NCBI RefSeq assembly: GCF_038006045.1
Contig: NZ_JBBOUK010000002.1
Location: 1 to 64,000, forward strand
Direction of reading: 5' to 3'
From: Exiguobacterium sp. FSL W8-0210
Lineage (GTDB): Bacteria > Bacillota > Bacilli > Exiguobacteriales > Exiguobacteriaceae
Length of the DNA stretch: 64,000 nucleotides
Translations under genes and position numbers: made by a program
Shown: one piece after another, positions 56,201 to 64,000 of the stretch
How the letters are laid out: every line of letters begins with the position of its first letter
Position numbering within the stretch: position 1 is the first letter of the stretch
Notes under the pieces: model-generated
What the model was told of the DNA's origin: nothing
Databases searched by the model: none
What the model saw: only the letters and a program-made list of their open reading frames with translations

Positions 56201-59170
56201 TTATTAAAAAAATATGTATTATCCTCATACGAGGATGAATTACAGAATAAACTTAATTTTATTAGAAATGAAAAGAAACAATTAATTGAGGTCTATGAAA
56301 CTCGTGAAAATTCTAGTGCACCTGAGGATAAAATAAAGATTGAATACGAGAATAATCGAGTTAGTCAAGTGAAGCATGGTGATCATTGGACTAAGTTTTA
56401 CTATTTAAATGATTTACTTGTTAAAACTGTAATTGGAAGTGAAAAAACGACTCGTACAATTACTGAAGAATTTCAATACAATACAAATAAAGAACTTCAG
56501 AAATACATTGACCCTAAAAACAGTGAAACAATTTTTGAGTACAATGTTAACAAGTTAATTTTTTCATCAAAACCAAAAGATGAAATTAATCCTTTTGTCA
56601 TGAAGAGTTATAATTTTGACTCATCTCATAACGAATTCTCTGTAACAGATGAAAGTGATAATGAAACAACTTATAAGAGAGATAGTAATGGAAACAATTA
56701 TGTAGTCATTGAAAAAGTTTCGCCAGGAGAAGAAAGTGATGAGAAAACACTATTTCAATACGATGATCAATACAATGTCATAAAGAAAACGTCTTCCAAT
56801 GGAATAAATGAAACAAAGTCATATGATAGTAAGGGTAATGTTTTAAACATTACTACAAGTGAAGGTACTATTTCTAACGTTTATGATGAAAATAACAATA
56901 TTATAAAATCGACTGACATTAATGGAGAAGTTGTGAATAATGTATACACTGACTCTCTGTTAACAAAATCTAAGATTAAAGATGAAGAAACTAATTATTC
57001 ATATGATGTTTTTGGCAGAATAACTAAAGTAGAATATCCAAATGGAACGACTGAAAAAACTGAATATGATGATACTAAAAATAAAGTAAGTTTGACAGAT
57101 AACCAACTGAATACTACTTCCGTCATTTACTCAATTCATGGTGAAACACTAAAAGAAATAGATGCTGAAAATCATGAAAATTCTTATGAATATGATCCAT
57201 TACATCCACATCTTATAGTATCGGTTGAAAATAAATTGGGTCAAAAAACATCTTATCAATACGATGACAATAAAAACTTGAAAGTCGTTACAGATGCGTT
57301 AGGTCGTTCAAAGACTTACACATATGATAAGAATGATCACCTAATTTCAGTTAAGATGCCAACTATTGAAATAAACTACGAATACGGAATAAACGGTGAT
57401 ATTGAAAAAATATTATGGCCCTCTAAAAAAGAAACCAGCTATTCTTATACAGTTGATGGACAAATTGAATATGTAAATAATGGTAAAGATTCATTTAAGT
57501 ACATCTATGATGGAAACGGAAATATTATAAAAGTTTTAAAAAATAATTTGTTATTAAAAAATTATTTATTCTCTGAACAGGAAAACTTATTACAAACATA
57601 TTCATTTGATGCTTTTAATCAAAATTATAATTACGACGATGTTGAACGTGTTAAAGAAGTAAGTTCATCTATTGGAAAAGAATTTACCGTTTCTCAAAGC
57701 AACTCTTTTAAAGAGGAAAGTGATGATTTAAACCAAGTTCGATACACAATTGATAATGTCATACATGATTATAAAATTGATACAAACTCTTTAAATGTAA
57801 GTTCTACTGTAACTTTAAATGAAGATTTATTGAAATTAGAGACGGAATCCTATGGATTAAATTTAATTAAATCGTTAAAGTATACTTCGAAAAAACAGAA
57901 ACCATTGTATATAGAATATCAATATACAAAAAGCGGTAACATCTCTAAAGAAAATATGAATGGTAAAATTACTTCTTTTGAGTACAATCTAAATGATCAA
58001 TTAATAAAAGAAGTATTACAAGATCGTACCAATTCTTATATGTATGACGCTGTTGGAAATAGACTATCTGCAAATTTAGGAAATAAAGAGAATAACTATG
58101 TCTATAATAATTTAAATCAAATTACTAAAAAGAATGATATTCCCTATTTATATGATTTAGATGGAAATTTAGTCAAAGATGAAAAGTACCAATATAATTA
58201 TGATGAACAACAAAATTTAATTAAGGTGCAATCTTTAGATGGTAAATTGTCTGCAGAATATACGTATGATGAAGATGGACAACGAATTTCTAAAGTAGTT
58301 GGCAATAAGACTCATCAGTATTTTTATAACGATAATTTATTATCAATTGAAGTTATAAAAGTGGGAAGTGATATTTCACAGTATCGTTATTATGAGTGGA
58401 ACGAGTCTACACCTCTTGGTATGATTACTAAAACAAAAACTGACACTGGTACGTTCTCTACAAATTCTTATCAATTTTTAACAAACTATCGTGGAGATGT
58501 TTTAAGTATTCGTGATGAACTGGATAATGAAGTAGGATCATATCAGTACGATGCTTACGGGAATATCTTATCTATTCAAGGAAAAATTGCTGAAGAGAAT
58601 CCGATTCGTTACGCTGGTTACTATTTCGATGACGAATCTCAAAATTATTATTTGCTGGCTCGTTATTATAATCCTGAGAATGGCGTATTCTTGGCATTAG
58701 ATCCTAAAGCAGGATCTATTGATTCTCCTGAATCACAAAACCAATACAATTACACAGACAATGATCCAGTCAATCATATTGATGCAGATGGTGAAGCTAG
58801 ACTAAGAATGGCATTCACTGCAGGGAAATGGTTAGCGAAAAAAGCAGGTTCAGGTATTAAATGGGCGTGGAAAAAAGTAGCGAAGTCACCTAATAAAATC
58901 GCTAAACCTATTGCTAATTTAAAAAGTAAAAAAATATCGCACATTTTGGCAAAAAAACACGATTGGGATAAAGTTGTTAAGAATGATAATGATTGGAAAT
59001 CTATAGCTAAAGTAATGTCTAAAGTGCTCTCTAAAGGGAAGGAAAGTGCTTACAAAGACAGTAAAGATGTTAGAAAAAGAGTGTTGAAAATTGGTAAGCA
59101 TAAAGTAACTGTAATATTTATTAGAATTAACGGGAAAATTGTAGTATCGAACGGATGGGTGAATAAATAA
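53255..59170 (+). CDS. WapA-type RHS/YD-repeat toxin
   Basis: 1971 residues, secreted. Signal peptide (KKLFSGLIASTLLISSVPSS) at 1-27, then a DNRLRE wall-binding-like domain about 290-480 (AYVTHAYYATQKNGLWVDEA, WAINEVNWNNKP), two or three fibronectin-like repeats to 850, the RHS head TSYVNVTTGNMALQFTDESL, YD repeats (about 1080-1800), and the hallmark end YYLLARYYNPENGVFLALDP. The last 120 residues are the toxin: SKKISHILAKKHDWDKVV, then VFIRI-type strands and a terminal GKIVVSNGWVNK. This tip resembles the polymorphic toxin type 35 pattern. The next gene overlaps the stop by 1 base and is its likely immunity protein. Confidence 0.88.
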   Translation: MNIKKLFSGLIASTLLISSVPSSLVFANSNQDDPKEKEVSLNQAITTDGMDEIEAARTAFTKTFKDNQGKLYKEIYAEPVHAKTKDTFEEIDNTVSTDPSDKDILATENTSLVAEFPKNLQHDTGFTFKKGPHQVEFELTGASKQGQKINPNLLSKTSLENNKVQYTDVYPDVDLRHITFNEEVKEDWIIKKYTGINQFSYTLRTKLKPVLQQDGSIDFLEKTGDSEAVFTLPAPEMMDSNINEGKGEGTYSKQLRYLLEENTNGTYSLILDIDKEWLASSDRKYPIYVDPSVSIDALGDAYISSKAPTTNFNEKWDPVQGEYVLQTGYYDSTSGTNYAFIKFSVANELKGAVIDSASLQAYVTHAYYATQKNGLWVDEANSKWAINEVNWNNKPSSTKISSTLVGRDEWAKLDVKSTLQAWVSEERPNTGFKLHTNGNGQTYWKKITASESANKPKLVISYHYDQMPTPTMSAQLDNATAKTGSVNVNWKSVFGASSYKLQMFDGYRYETVYTGSGLSWTSKDKKIFPKAPFTSSSRYKLDGTGTELPVDPSAFYSANLGSATTAKAYKFRVIPVYPTGDGPSSTIISKEIPVPAGEPDLPTVTTGTYSEADTINKGRGWLNVKWNKVANATGYKVRIWNGSVYKNYTVGKDTTSISTKGKKIWPTDDQIKAGVTDLYDVNFDDATSIAKGAELPIDPSATYGSSSSRYSVRVIATSAAGDSPSSDVNYGYMKLYAPKNVSITANDDNLVQNKTSLTMKWSPSVGANYYEVQLNNGTSIEKYKVKGTTSFTTPKTAYELGKTYTANVVAFFDDDDTAYESEEGKVSGQRGLSNLSGTAKNSINLHEDLIGIEDFYSYDETEFGNATSYVNVTTGNMALQFTDESLISKSKLDYDFTRTYNSRSFKSSSLGLGWTFIGNESLEEVTGGDVHYSDEDGTIHIFKNINGKLISPKGTYQELQKENNRYKLKTKEGLIKYFEEDQLLKKYVLSSYEDELQNKLNFIRNEKKQLIEVYETRENSSAPEDKIKIEYENNRVSQVKHGDHWTKFYYLNDLLVKTVIGSEKTTRTITEEFQYNTNKELQKYIDPKNSETIFEYNVNKLIFSSKPKDEINPFVMKSYNFDSSHNEFSVTDESDNETTYKRDSNGNNYVVIEKVSPGEESDEKTLFQYDDQYNVIKKTSSNGINETKSYDSKGNVLNITTSEGTISNVYDENNNIIKSTDINGEVVNNVYTDSLLTKSKIKDEETNYSYDVFGRITKVEYPNGTTEKTEYDDTKNKVSLTDNQLNTTSVIYSIHGETLKEIDAENHENSYEYDPLHPHLIVSVENKLGQKTSYQYDDNKNLKVVTDALGRSKTYTYDKNDHLISVKMPTIEINYEYGINGDIEKILWPSKKETSYSYTVDGQIEYVNNGKDSFKYIYDGNGNIIKVLKNNLLLKNYLFSEQENLLQTYSFDAFNQNYNYDDVERVKEVSSSIGKEFTVSQSNSFKEESDDLNQVRYTIDNVIHDYKIDTNSLNVSSTVTLNEDLLKLETESYGLNLIKSLKYTSKKQKPLYIEYQYTKSGNISKENMNGKITSFEYNLNDQLIKEVLQDRTNSYMYDAVGNRLSANLGNKENNYVYNNLNQITKKNDIPYLYDLDGNLVKDEKYQYNYDEQQNLIKVQSLDGKLSAEYTYDEDGQRISKVVGNKTHQYFYNDNLLSIEVIKVGSDISQYRYYEWNESTPLGMITKTKTDTGTFSTNSYQFLTNYRGDVLSIRDELDNEVGSYQYDAYGNILSIQGKIAEENPIRYAGYYFDDESQNYYLLARYYNPENGVFLALDPKAGSIDSPESQNQYNYTDNDPVNHIDADGEARLRMAFTAGKWLAKKAGSGIKWAWKKVAKSPNKIAKPIANLKSKKISHILAKKHDWDKVVKNDNDWKSIAKVMSKVLSKGKESAYKDSKDVRKRVLKIGKHKVTVIFIRINGKIVVSNGWVNK

Positions 59171-59592
59171 TGAATAGAAATGTAAACTTAAATAGGTTAG
59201 AAAAAAAAATAAAGAAATTAATTTTTGACTTAGAGTTTGAACAAGCAGAGGAATTGACAAAAGATTTAAGTGAAGAGGAATTAAAAGATCTAATTTTAGC
59301 TTTAGGTGTTTATACAGAAAGTATAGTGATATATACTTTTGTATCATTTATCTTACAGCGTAATGAATCTAGCAATTTACACTATATTTCTTCTGTTTTA
59401 ATGGCAGCTCCTTTATGTCATATAGAAGGTGCTTATGAAGTAGGATTATTTCATGCTAAAAAAGCGATAGAACTCAGTCCAAATGAACTTAGTTTGTATA
59501 AATACATCTTATTTTTCGAAAATAACCCTGACGGTGAATTTCCAAAAAAATATTTAAAATTTATAAAGCAAAAAATCAAAGAACTAGAATAA
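59170..59592 (+). CDS. Probable immunity protein of the RHS toxin
   Basis: 140 residues, cytoplasmic, acidic N-terminal half. The ATG shares its A with the toxin stop (TAATG), so expression is coupled. Helical, with TPR-like pieces (GLFHAKKAIELSPNELSLYK). Function inferred from position: neutralises the RHS toxin tip. No named immunity family recognised. Confidence 0.65.
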   Translation: MNRNVNLNRLEKKIKKLIFDLEFEQAEELTKDLSEEELKDLILALGVYTESIVIYTFVSFILQRNESSNLHYISSVLMAAPLCHIEGAYEVGLFHAKKAIELSPNELSLYKYILFFENNPDGEFPKKYLKFIKQKIKELE

Positions 59593-59644
59593 TAAAAATT
59601 TATACTAAAAAAGAAAAAGGTTAATGTATTGACTTAATGACACT

Positions 59645-59706
59645 CTCCTTTCAAAAAGTAAACAGTTGAAATAAAAAACTGTTCACTTTTCGAAAGGAGT
59701 TTTTTA
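59645..59706 (+). terminator. Terminator after the RHS toxin/immunity pair
   Basis: CTCCTTTCAAAAAGTAAACA and its near-exact complement ending GAAAGGAG (59692-59699) form a 23-bp stem, followed by TTTTTT. Confidence 0.85.
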
Positions 59707-59769
59707 TGGATAAATTTAAATTTTAGATACATGAGAAGTGTATATTATTAAGGTGTATGTAATAACAAA

Positions 59770-61110
59770 GAGAGCGTAAAATATCTTGTGTAAATGAATA
59801 AATAGAAAAAGGAAGACCTTTTCTTGTAGAATTAAGTCACCACAACCCATTCACAGAAAAGAGGCCTTCCCTATGACTCAGTTTACAACAGATATCATGC
59901 AAGCTCTAGTAAAAAAAGAAGACATCTCCGAAGTTTTCCGCAAGCATCTGGAGACAGCGGTCAATACGCTCCTTCAGACCGAACTCACAGCTTTCCTGGA
60001 TTACGAAAAATATGACCGCATCGGCTTCAACTCCGGCAATTCCCGGAATGGCGTCTACACGCGGACACTCCATACGGAGTACGGGGATTTAAACCTGTCG
60101 ATTCCACGTGACCGGAACGGCGAATTCAACCAACAGACGGTCGCTCCATACAAGCGCTCAAACGATACGCTGGAATCTTTCGTCATTCACATGTTCCAGA
60201 AAGGCGTCACGATGTCCGAGATCTCGGATCTGATTGAGAAGATGTACGGCCATCACTACACCCCGCAAACGATTTCCAATATGACGAAAGCGATGAGTGA
60301 ACAGGTCGAAGCGTTTAAATCTCGTCCGTTGGATAAGCGCTATGCCTGTGTCTATCTGGATGCGACTTACATTTCCCTCAAGCGCGACACCGTCTCCAAG
60401 GAAGCCGTCTATATCGCAGTTGGCATCCGGGAGGATGGCTCGAAAGAAGTCCTGGCTTATACAGTGGCGCCCACGGAATCCGCGTTCGTTTGGGAAGAAG
60501 TCCTATTGGACTTAAAGGAGCGCGGTGTCGAAGAGGTGCTTCTGTTTATCTCCGACGGCTTGAAAGGCATCACCGATCGCATCTTTGCGGTTTTTCCGGA
60601 TGCCAAGTATCAAGCGTGCTGCGTCCATCTGTCGCGCAACATCTCCCACAAAGTCCGTGTCGCTGACCGGCCAGAAATCTGTGAAGACTTCAAATCGGTG
60701 TACCGGGCGGAAAGCCGGAAACTGGGCGAAGAGGCACTGAAAGCCTTTGTCGAGAAATGGAAAACCGCCTATCCGAAAGTGACAAGATCATTGGAATCCA
60801 ATCCCTTTATTTTCACCTTCTACGACTTCCCAAAATCGATTTGGCGAAGCATCTATTCGACAAACCTCATCGAGTCGTTCAATAAGAAAGTGAAGAAATA
60901 CAGCAAGCGCAAGGAGCAATTCCCGAACGAAGATTCCTTGGACCGCTTCCTGGTTTCCCAATTCGAAATCTATAATCAGAACTTCTCCACCCGTTGCCAT
61001 ATCGGATTCGATCAAGCTCGTGCAGAGCTGGTTGAGATGTTCAAACAGGCTTAATCAACATATATACAAGAAAAGGATTTACTTATTTACACATAATTAT
61101 TGACGGTCTC
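59770..61110 (+). mobile_element. IS256-family insertion sequence with perfect target duplication
   Basis: Imperfect inverted ends: GAGAGCGTAAAATATCTTGT at 59770 and, on the other strand, GAGACCGTCAATAATTATGT ending at 61110, sharing TGTGTAAAT. The 8-bp ATAACAAA occurs immediately outside both ends (59762-59769 and 61111-61118). This shows a recent, complete insertion. Confidence 0.93.
59873..61054 (+). CDS. IS256-family transposase
   Basis: 393 residues, full length. Catalytic residues are in YLDATYISLKRD (first Asp), LFISDGLKGITDR (second Asp) and NLIESFNKKVKKYSKRKEQF (Glu). The N-terminal HTH region is MFQKGVTMSEISDLIEKMYG. The reading frame is intact with a normal stop, consistent with an active element. 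Confidence 0.95.
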   Translation: MTQFTTDIMQALVKKEDISEVFRKHLETAVNTLLQTELTAFLDYEKYDRIGFNSGNSRNGVYTRTLHTEYGDLNLSIPRDRNGEFNQQTVAPYKRSNDTLESFVIHMFQKGVTMSEISDLIEKMYGHHYTPQTISNMTKAMSEQVEAFKSRPLDKRYACVYLDATYISLKRDTVSKEAVYIAVGIREDGSKEVLAYTVAPTESAFVWEEVLLDLKERGVEEVLLFISDGLKGITDRIFAVFPDAKYQACCVHLSRNISHKVRVADRPEICEDFKSVYRAESRKLGEEALKAFVEKWKTAYPKVTRSLESNPFIFTFYDFPKSIWRSIYSTNLIESFNKKVKKYSKRKEQFPNEDSLDRFLVSQFEIYNQNFSTRCHIGFDQARAELVEMFKQA

Positions 61111-61490
61111 ATAACAAAACAGATTTGATTAATGTGATTGTCTCTCTTACCGAACGTTTAGTTACTACCTCACATGAACGGAGAATAAATATTGTAAGAA
61201 AGATTTCGAATAATTAGTAAGCAAACATAGTAAACATAATATTGTGGAAATTAAAGACGGAGAATGTATATGTAGCCTTAGATAAATAAATATCGTTAAG
61301 TTTGAAGTGCACATTTCAGATTACTTAAGAAAGACAATTAAAATTATTGATCTTATCTCGTTTTAAAATATTTTTACAATTTAAATACATATTTAAACTT
61401 TTAGATGCCAAATCGAATAGTTTTTCATTGATAACGCATGTATCGTCAAAAATCGACATATGTAATAAAGTTGACATATTAAAATATAAG

Positions 61491-61518
61491 TTGAATTAAC
61501 AGAATAATCTGCTATATT
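61491..61518 (+). promoter_or_regulatory. Probable promoter of the XRE regulator
   Basis: TTGAAT and TATATT are 16 bp apart, about 60 bp before the start. A second TTGACA lies at 61470. The rest of 61119-61490 shows no gene. Confidence 0.45.
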
Positions 61519-61577
61519 CTAACTATCATCAGGAAGACATTGTCATACTATGGTTCTCGAAGGAAAGGAGCATATTT

Positions 61578-62066
61578 ATGTACCGATTCGGAGAATGGTT
61601 GCGACGTGAACGTCTGGAACATGGATGGAGTCAGGTAGAGTTAGCTGAAAAGACATACGGAGAAGTATCACAGGCAGCCATCAGCGCTTATGAGCGGAAT
61701 CGTTCACTTCCTTCTATCCTGGATGTCCAAATCCTTGCGACAGCCTGTGAACAGACATTAGGATCTATTCCTTGGGATGAGTTTGACTTAAGGATGGAGA
61801 AGAAGAGAAATTGGTCCAACCTAAAGCAAGAACGTTTCGATCTAGCAGAACTGCCACTTGCGGATTCCGTCCGCACGTTTGACGGTAAGACCTATCAGCT
61901 GCACGGACGAATTGCGATCGAACAAGAGAGTAAAGAGACGCAAGAAATTTCGCAACTCTATTACCGAATCCGTACGGTCGTCGGAGAGAATCAAGTGATT
62001 GCAAAAAGAAAGCATCCGAACGATGAACTGATTCACGTATCACGCCGCAGACTAGTTCACCAGTAA
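61578..62066 (+). CDS. XRE-family transcription regulator
   Basis: 162 residues. The HTH_3 domain is FGEWLRRERLEHGWSQVELA, then GEVSQAAISAYERNRSLPSI. The C-terminal half (about 80-162) is unrecognised and may sense a signal. AAAGGAGCATATTT precedes the ATG. It lies upstream of transfer-like genes, so it may regulate them; the structured element at 62195-62425 intervenes. Confidence 0.85.
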   Translation: MYRFGEWLRRERLEHGWSQVELAEKTYGEVSQAAISAYERNRSLPSILDVQILATACEQTLGSIPWDEFDLRMEKKRNWSNLKQERFDLAELPLADSVRTFDGKTYQLHGRIAIEQESKETQEISQLYYRIRTVVGENQVIAKRKHPNDELIHVSRRRLVHQ

Positions 62067-62194
62067 TAAATGCTTTATGAATACGTATCTACTTATGAAA
62101 TATCACGAACCAATGATAATAGGAATAGGATTTGATGACCGTAGCAGCATATCGCTAAGGACAGTCCTTCCAATCATATATCGGCGTGTCCCTC

Positions 62195-62425
62195 ACGTGT
62201 GACCGGATGAGCGGGATATACGCAGAAATGGTTCGGCGAGAGTCGCCTAAAACTCGCCCACAGGTCACATGTTCGTTGAGGGTCAGCGAAAAACCCTAGA
62301 CAGATGTCCGGTACCGGACGTCAGAGTTCGTGGGAGAACGTGCTCCAAACCCACCGCCCTTCTCGACTTCGACTGTCCTTAAGGATGTGCTGCTGCGCAT
62401 CGATCTCAAGGAAGGAGTGTACGTT
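62195..62425 (+). ncRNA. Highly structured noncoding element upstream of transfer-like genes
   Basis: A dense series of nested hairpins: ACGTGTGACC (62195-62204) pairs with GGTCACATGT (62263-62272) with one G-T; GGCGAG (62235) with CTCGCC (62253); AGGGT (62279) with ACCCT (62293); GATGTCCG with CGGACGTC (62303-62322, one G-T) around GTAC; and GTGGG (62330) with CCCAC (62350). It may be a structured RNA leader or an origin of transfer. No protein is encoded here. Confidence 0.4.
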
Positions 62426-62614
62426 ATGCCGACACGTGAACAGAAGCAGAACAAGACCTTTGCTGAGAAGTTGCTCCGGATCCAAGGGAAAGACTATGAA
62501 GAGTGGCTCGACGCCCAGCATCAGCTCGTCATCCAAGAGAATCAAGAACTGATCTTGGAAGCACTCGACTCGAAACTGAACTTCACATCACCTGCAGCCA
62601 CTTCACGGGATTGA
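62426..62614 (+). CDS. Small protein of unknown function
   Basis: 62 residues. AAGGAGTGT lies before the ATG at 62426. Charged and helical (NKTFAEKLLRIQGKDYEEWL, DAQHQLVIQENQELILEALD). No known family. It lies 14 bp ahead of the VirB2-like gene, so the two are co-transcribed. Confidence 0.6.
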   Translation: MPTREQKQNKTFAEKLLRIQGKDYEEWLDAQHQLVIQENQELILEALDSKLNFTSPAATSRD

Positions 62615-62628
62615 GAGGAGGAAAACAG

Positions 62629-62853
62629 ATGGGATTGAATGAGACAGGGCTTAGTTTATTAAATTTCTTTCAAGGACTCGCCGTCATTTCGGCAGCGATT
62701 GCTTTCGTAGTTGCTGGTTATTACTTCATTTTCGGGGGAGATCGTGGACGATCGAAGGCAGTCGGTTGGCTCATCGGTGGTGCCGTTGGTCTGATCATCA
62801 TCACGGGCGCCGTCACGCTGGCTGAAATGGTCAATGACAACATCAAATTCTAA
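62629..62853 (+). CDS. Small VirB2/TrbC-like membrane protein
   Basis: 74 residues from the ATG at 62629, which has GAGAGGAGG upstream. Two hydrophobic segments (LAVISAAIAFVVAGYYFIFG and VGWLIGGAVGLIIITGAVT) around a short charged loop GDRGRSK. This is the topology of pilin-like subunits of Gram-positive conjugation systems. Inference: part of a type IV secretion-like transfer apparatus that continues beyond the window. Confidence 0.6.
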   Translation: MGLNETGLSLLNFFQGLAVISAAIAFVVAGYYFIFGGDRGRSKAVGWLIGGAVGLIIITGAVTLAEMVNDNIKF

Positions 62854-62881
62854 TTGAACAAGTGATCGCACAGACCGTCAT

Positions 62882-62911
62882 TCCAAACTGGATGGCTTTT
62901 TTTATTACCTT
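62882..62911 (+). terminator. Hairpin with T-run between transfer genes
   Basis: GTCATTCC and GGATGGC pair with a bulge, followed by seven T. Possible partial terminator that lowers expression of the next gene. Confidence 0.45.
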
Positions 62912-62945
62912 CGTTACGATGTCTCGCTTCAAAGGAGGAGAATAT

Positions 62946-64000
62946 ATGCTCTTCGTCCGTTTCACGGATGTACCAAAAGACGCCTTTCCGAACTATGAGC
63001 GTCTCCCTTATGAGGAGGCACTTTTATTATCGACGCAAGTCCATCAAGAAGCCCAGCAAGCGAACGAACGCTTCTCGAGTGAGTTCCGGATTTTTGATGA
63101 TGCTGACCAACTCGTCTACAAAGGAATGTTCCAGTTTGGTGATCCAATCTATCCGAATCTTTATCTGCAGCTGAAGGATCGGATCCCGCGCATTCGGATC
63201 CGAAAGGAGGATGCGACGAAGAAGATCCTATTACTCGAAAACCTAGAACGTTTGACGCCGAAATCCTACAAGACGATGACGACGTCAGTGATTCAGCAAC
63301 AGCCAAATGCGACACACGTCTCCCGCTTACGTCGCGGGCAACGTCGTCTTGTCTACGGAGTCAGCGGTGTCAGCCTCTTGCTCCTCGGTGCGTTGTCCGT
63401 TGTCCAACTCGTTCAGCCGGATCCACCGAGCGGCGTCCAAACGGAAACGTCAGATTGGCAACCGTTGTATGAAGCAGCGTTGACGGGAGAGACGGGTCCA
63501 CTCGTCGAACGACTCGAAAAACGAAAGTCGTTGAACGATGAACAACAGCAATTCCTGATTACACAGTATGTCGAAGAACAGGACTACGACCAAGCGGTCT
63601 CCGTGACGAAGGATCCAATCGATGTCGAGACGATTATCACGCAGTCGAAACGATTCGCGACCAATCGTCAGGATACGCTGCAAGCCTTCCAAGCCGTTTA
63701 TCCGACGGACGAAGGAACGTTCGATCTTGCTATCTTGCAGAAAGACTATAAACGTGCCGTCTCGCTTACGGGCGTCGAGATGACGACAGCTCGTCAGGAA
63801 GCCAAAACACGCGCTTACATCGCATTGAAAGATGTGACGAAGGCACAAGAGAGTGTTAAGACGGTCCATGACGAAGAATTGAAGAAGCAAGTCGCAACAC
63901 TCGTCCAGCTGGATGACGAGATTCAAGCACTCGAGGATCAAAAGCGCCAGTTATCAGAGAAAAAAGATAAGGAAGAACTCGAAAAGCTCGATGCGTCGCT
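62946..64000 (+). CDS. Membrane protein of a transfer-like region (3' partial)
   Basis: At least 351 residues; the frame is open to the window end. AAAGGAGGAG precedes the ATG. Residues 1-130 are cytoplasmic and may form a compact domain, 136-156 (YGVSGVSLLLLGALSVVQLV) is a single membrane segment, and the rest is a charged helical region with TPR-like spacing ending in a coiled coil (DDEIQALEDQKRQLSEKKDK). The layout recalls EssB/YukC-type and conjugation coupling proteins, but no signature motif is seen. Confidence 0.65.
   Translation, partial: MLFVRFTDVPKDAFPNYERLPYEEALLLSTQVHQEAQQANERFSSEFRIFDDADQLVYKGMFQFGDPIYPNLYLQLKDRIPRIRIRKEDATKKILLLENLERLTPKSYKTMTTSVIQQQPNATHVSRLRRGQRRLVYGVSGVSLLLLGALSVVQLVQPDPPSGVQTETSDWQPLYEAALTGETGPLVERLEKRKSLNDEQQQFLITQYVEEQDYDQAVSVTKDPIDVETIITQSKRFATNRQDTLQAFQAVYPTDEGTFDLAILQKDYKRAVSLTGVEMTTARQEAKTRAYIALKDVTKAQESVKTVHDEELKKQVATLVQLDDEIQALEDQKRQLSEKKDKEELEKLDAS

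Noticed and set aside
62195-62425. Group II intron or known riboswitch at the structured element
   Set aside because: No domain V-like hairpin, no intron-encoded protein and no conserved blocks of a riboswitch class that I can recognise.
1-64000. tRNA or rRNA genes
   Set aside because: I saw no tRNA-like T-loop GTTCRANNC plus acceptor pairing, nor rRNA-like sequence, although a tRNAscan run would be decisive.

Overview
The window looks like part of a large plasmid (or chromid) from a low-GC Gram-positive bacterium, most likely Exiguobacterium or a close relative. That genus call is an inference from gene style, the teichoic-acid genes, Firmicutes-type ribosome binding sites, a CcpA cre site and the mix of about 50% GC housekeeping-like genes with AT-rich accessory islands. 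Plasmid character rests on an iteron array, two initiator-like genes, a four-gene ParA/partner partition operon, a tyrosine recombinase with a nearby palindromic site, and the start of what looks like a conjugative transfer region at the right edge.

Layout. 1-10.4 kb holds cell-envelope genes: a double-domain CDP-glycerol phosphotransferase, a broken HEPN (AbiU2-like) gene, a degenerate resolvase-like protein, a broken second phosphotransferase, tagD, an OatA-like acyltransferase, galU and a TagE-like glycosyltransferase. 10.8-14 kb holds a frameshifted membrane protein, a complete IS3-family element and an orphan polymorphic-toxin tip with a Cys-rich probable immunity protein. 14.2-20.5 kb is a GC-rich beta-glucoside island: GntR regulator, 6-phospho-beta-glucosidase, PTS EIIC, EIIA and EIIB, and a divergent ManA-ROK fusion, with a predicted shared operator and a perfect cre box. 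20.9-25.5 kb holds a secreted Ig-repeat protein, a KfrA-like coiled-coil protein and a membrane protein. 25.5-33 kb is the partition and replication module: parA-parB-parA-parB, the 358-aa initiator-like gene, nine iterons, and the 477-aa initiator-like gene.

33-39 kb is a decay zone: SDR, WYL-regulator and monooxygenase pseudogenes, a DinB gene, an excalibur-domain protein and an orphan TPP riboswitch. 39-47 kb is AT-rich accessory DNA with a UvrD-like helicase plus partner gene, IS3 remnants and an unknown three-gene operon. 47-49.5 kb carries the tyrosine recombinase and structured noncoding DNA. 49.5-52.7 kb holds a broken P-loop kinase, an EEP-family hydrolase and a secreted Big2-like protein. 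53.2-59.6 kb is a WapA-type RHS toxin with its immunity gene. 59.8-61.1 kb is a recent IS256-family insertion with a perfect 8-bp target duplication. 61.5 kb to the end has an XRE regulator, a heavily structured leader and three transfer-like genes.

A recurring theme is gene decay by point nonsense mutation: five genes (3.5, 4.6, 12.9, 34.9 and 50.7 kb) are each interrupted by one in-frame stop with the rest of the reading frame preserved, using all three stop codons. The best candidates for undescribed biology are the structured element at 62.2-62.4 kb, the unknown three-gene operon at 45-47 kb, the helicase/partner pair at 39-42 kb, and the palindromic recombinase site at 48.5 kb.
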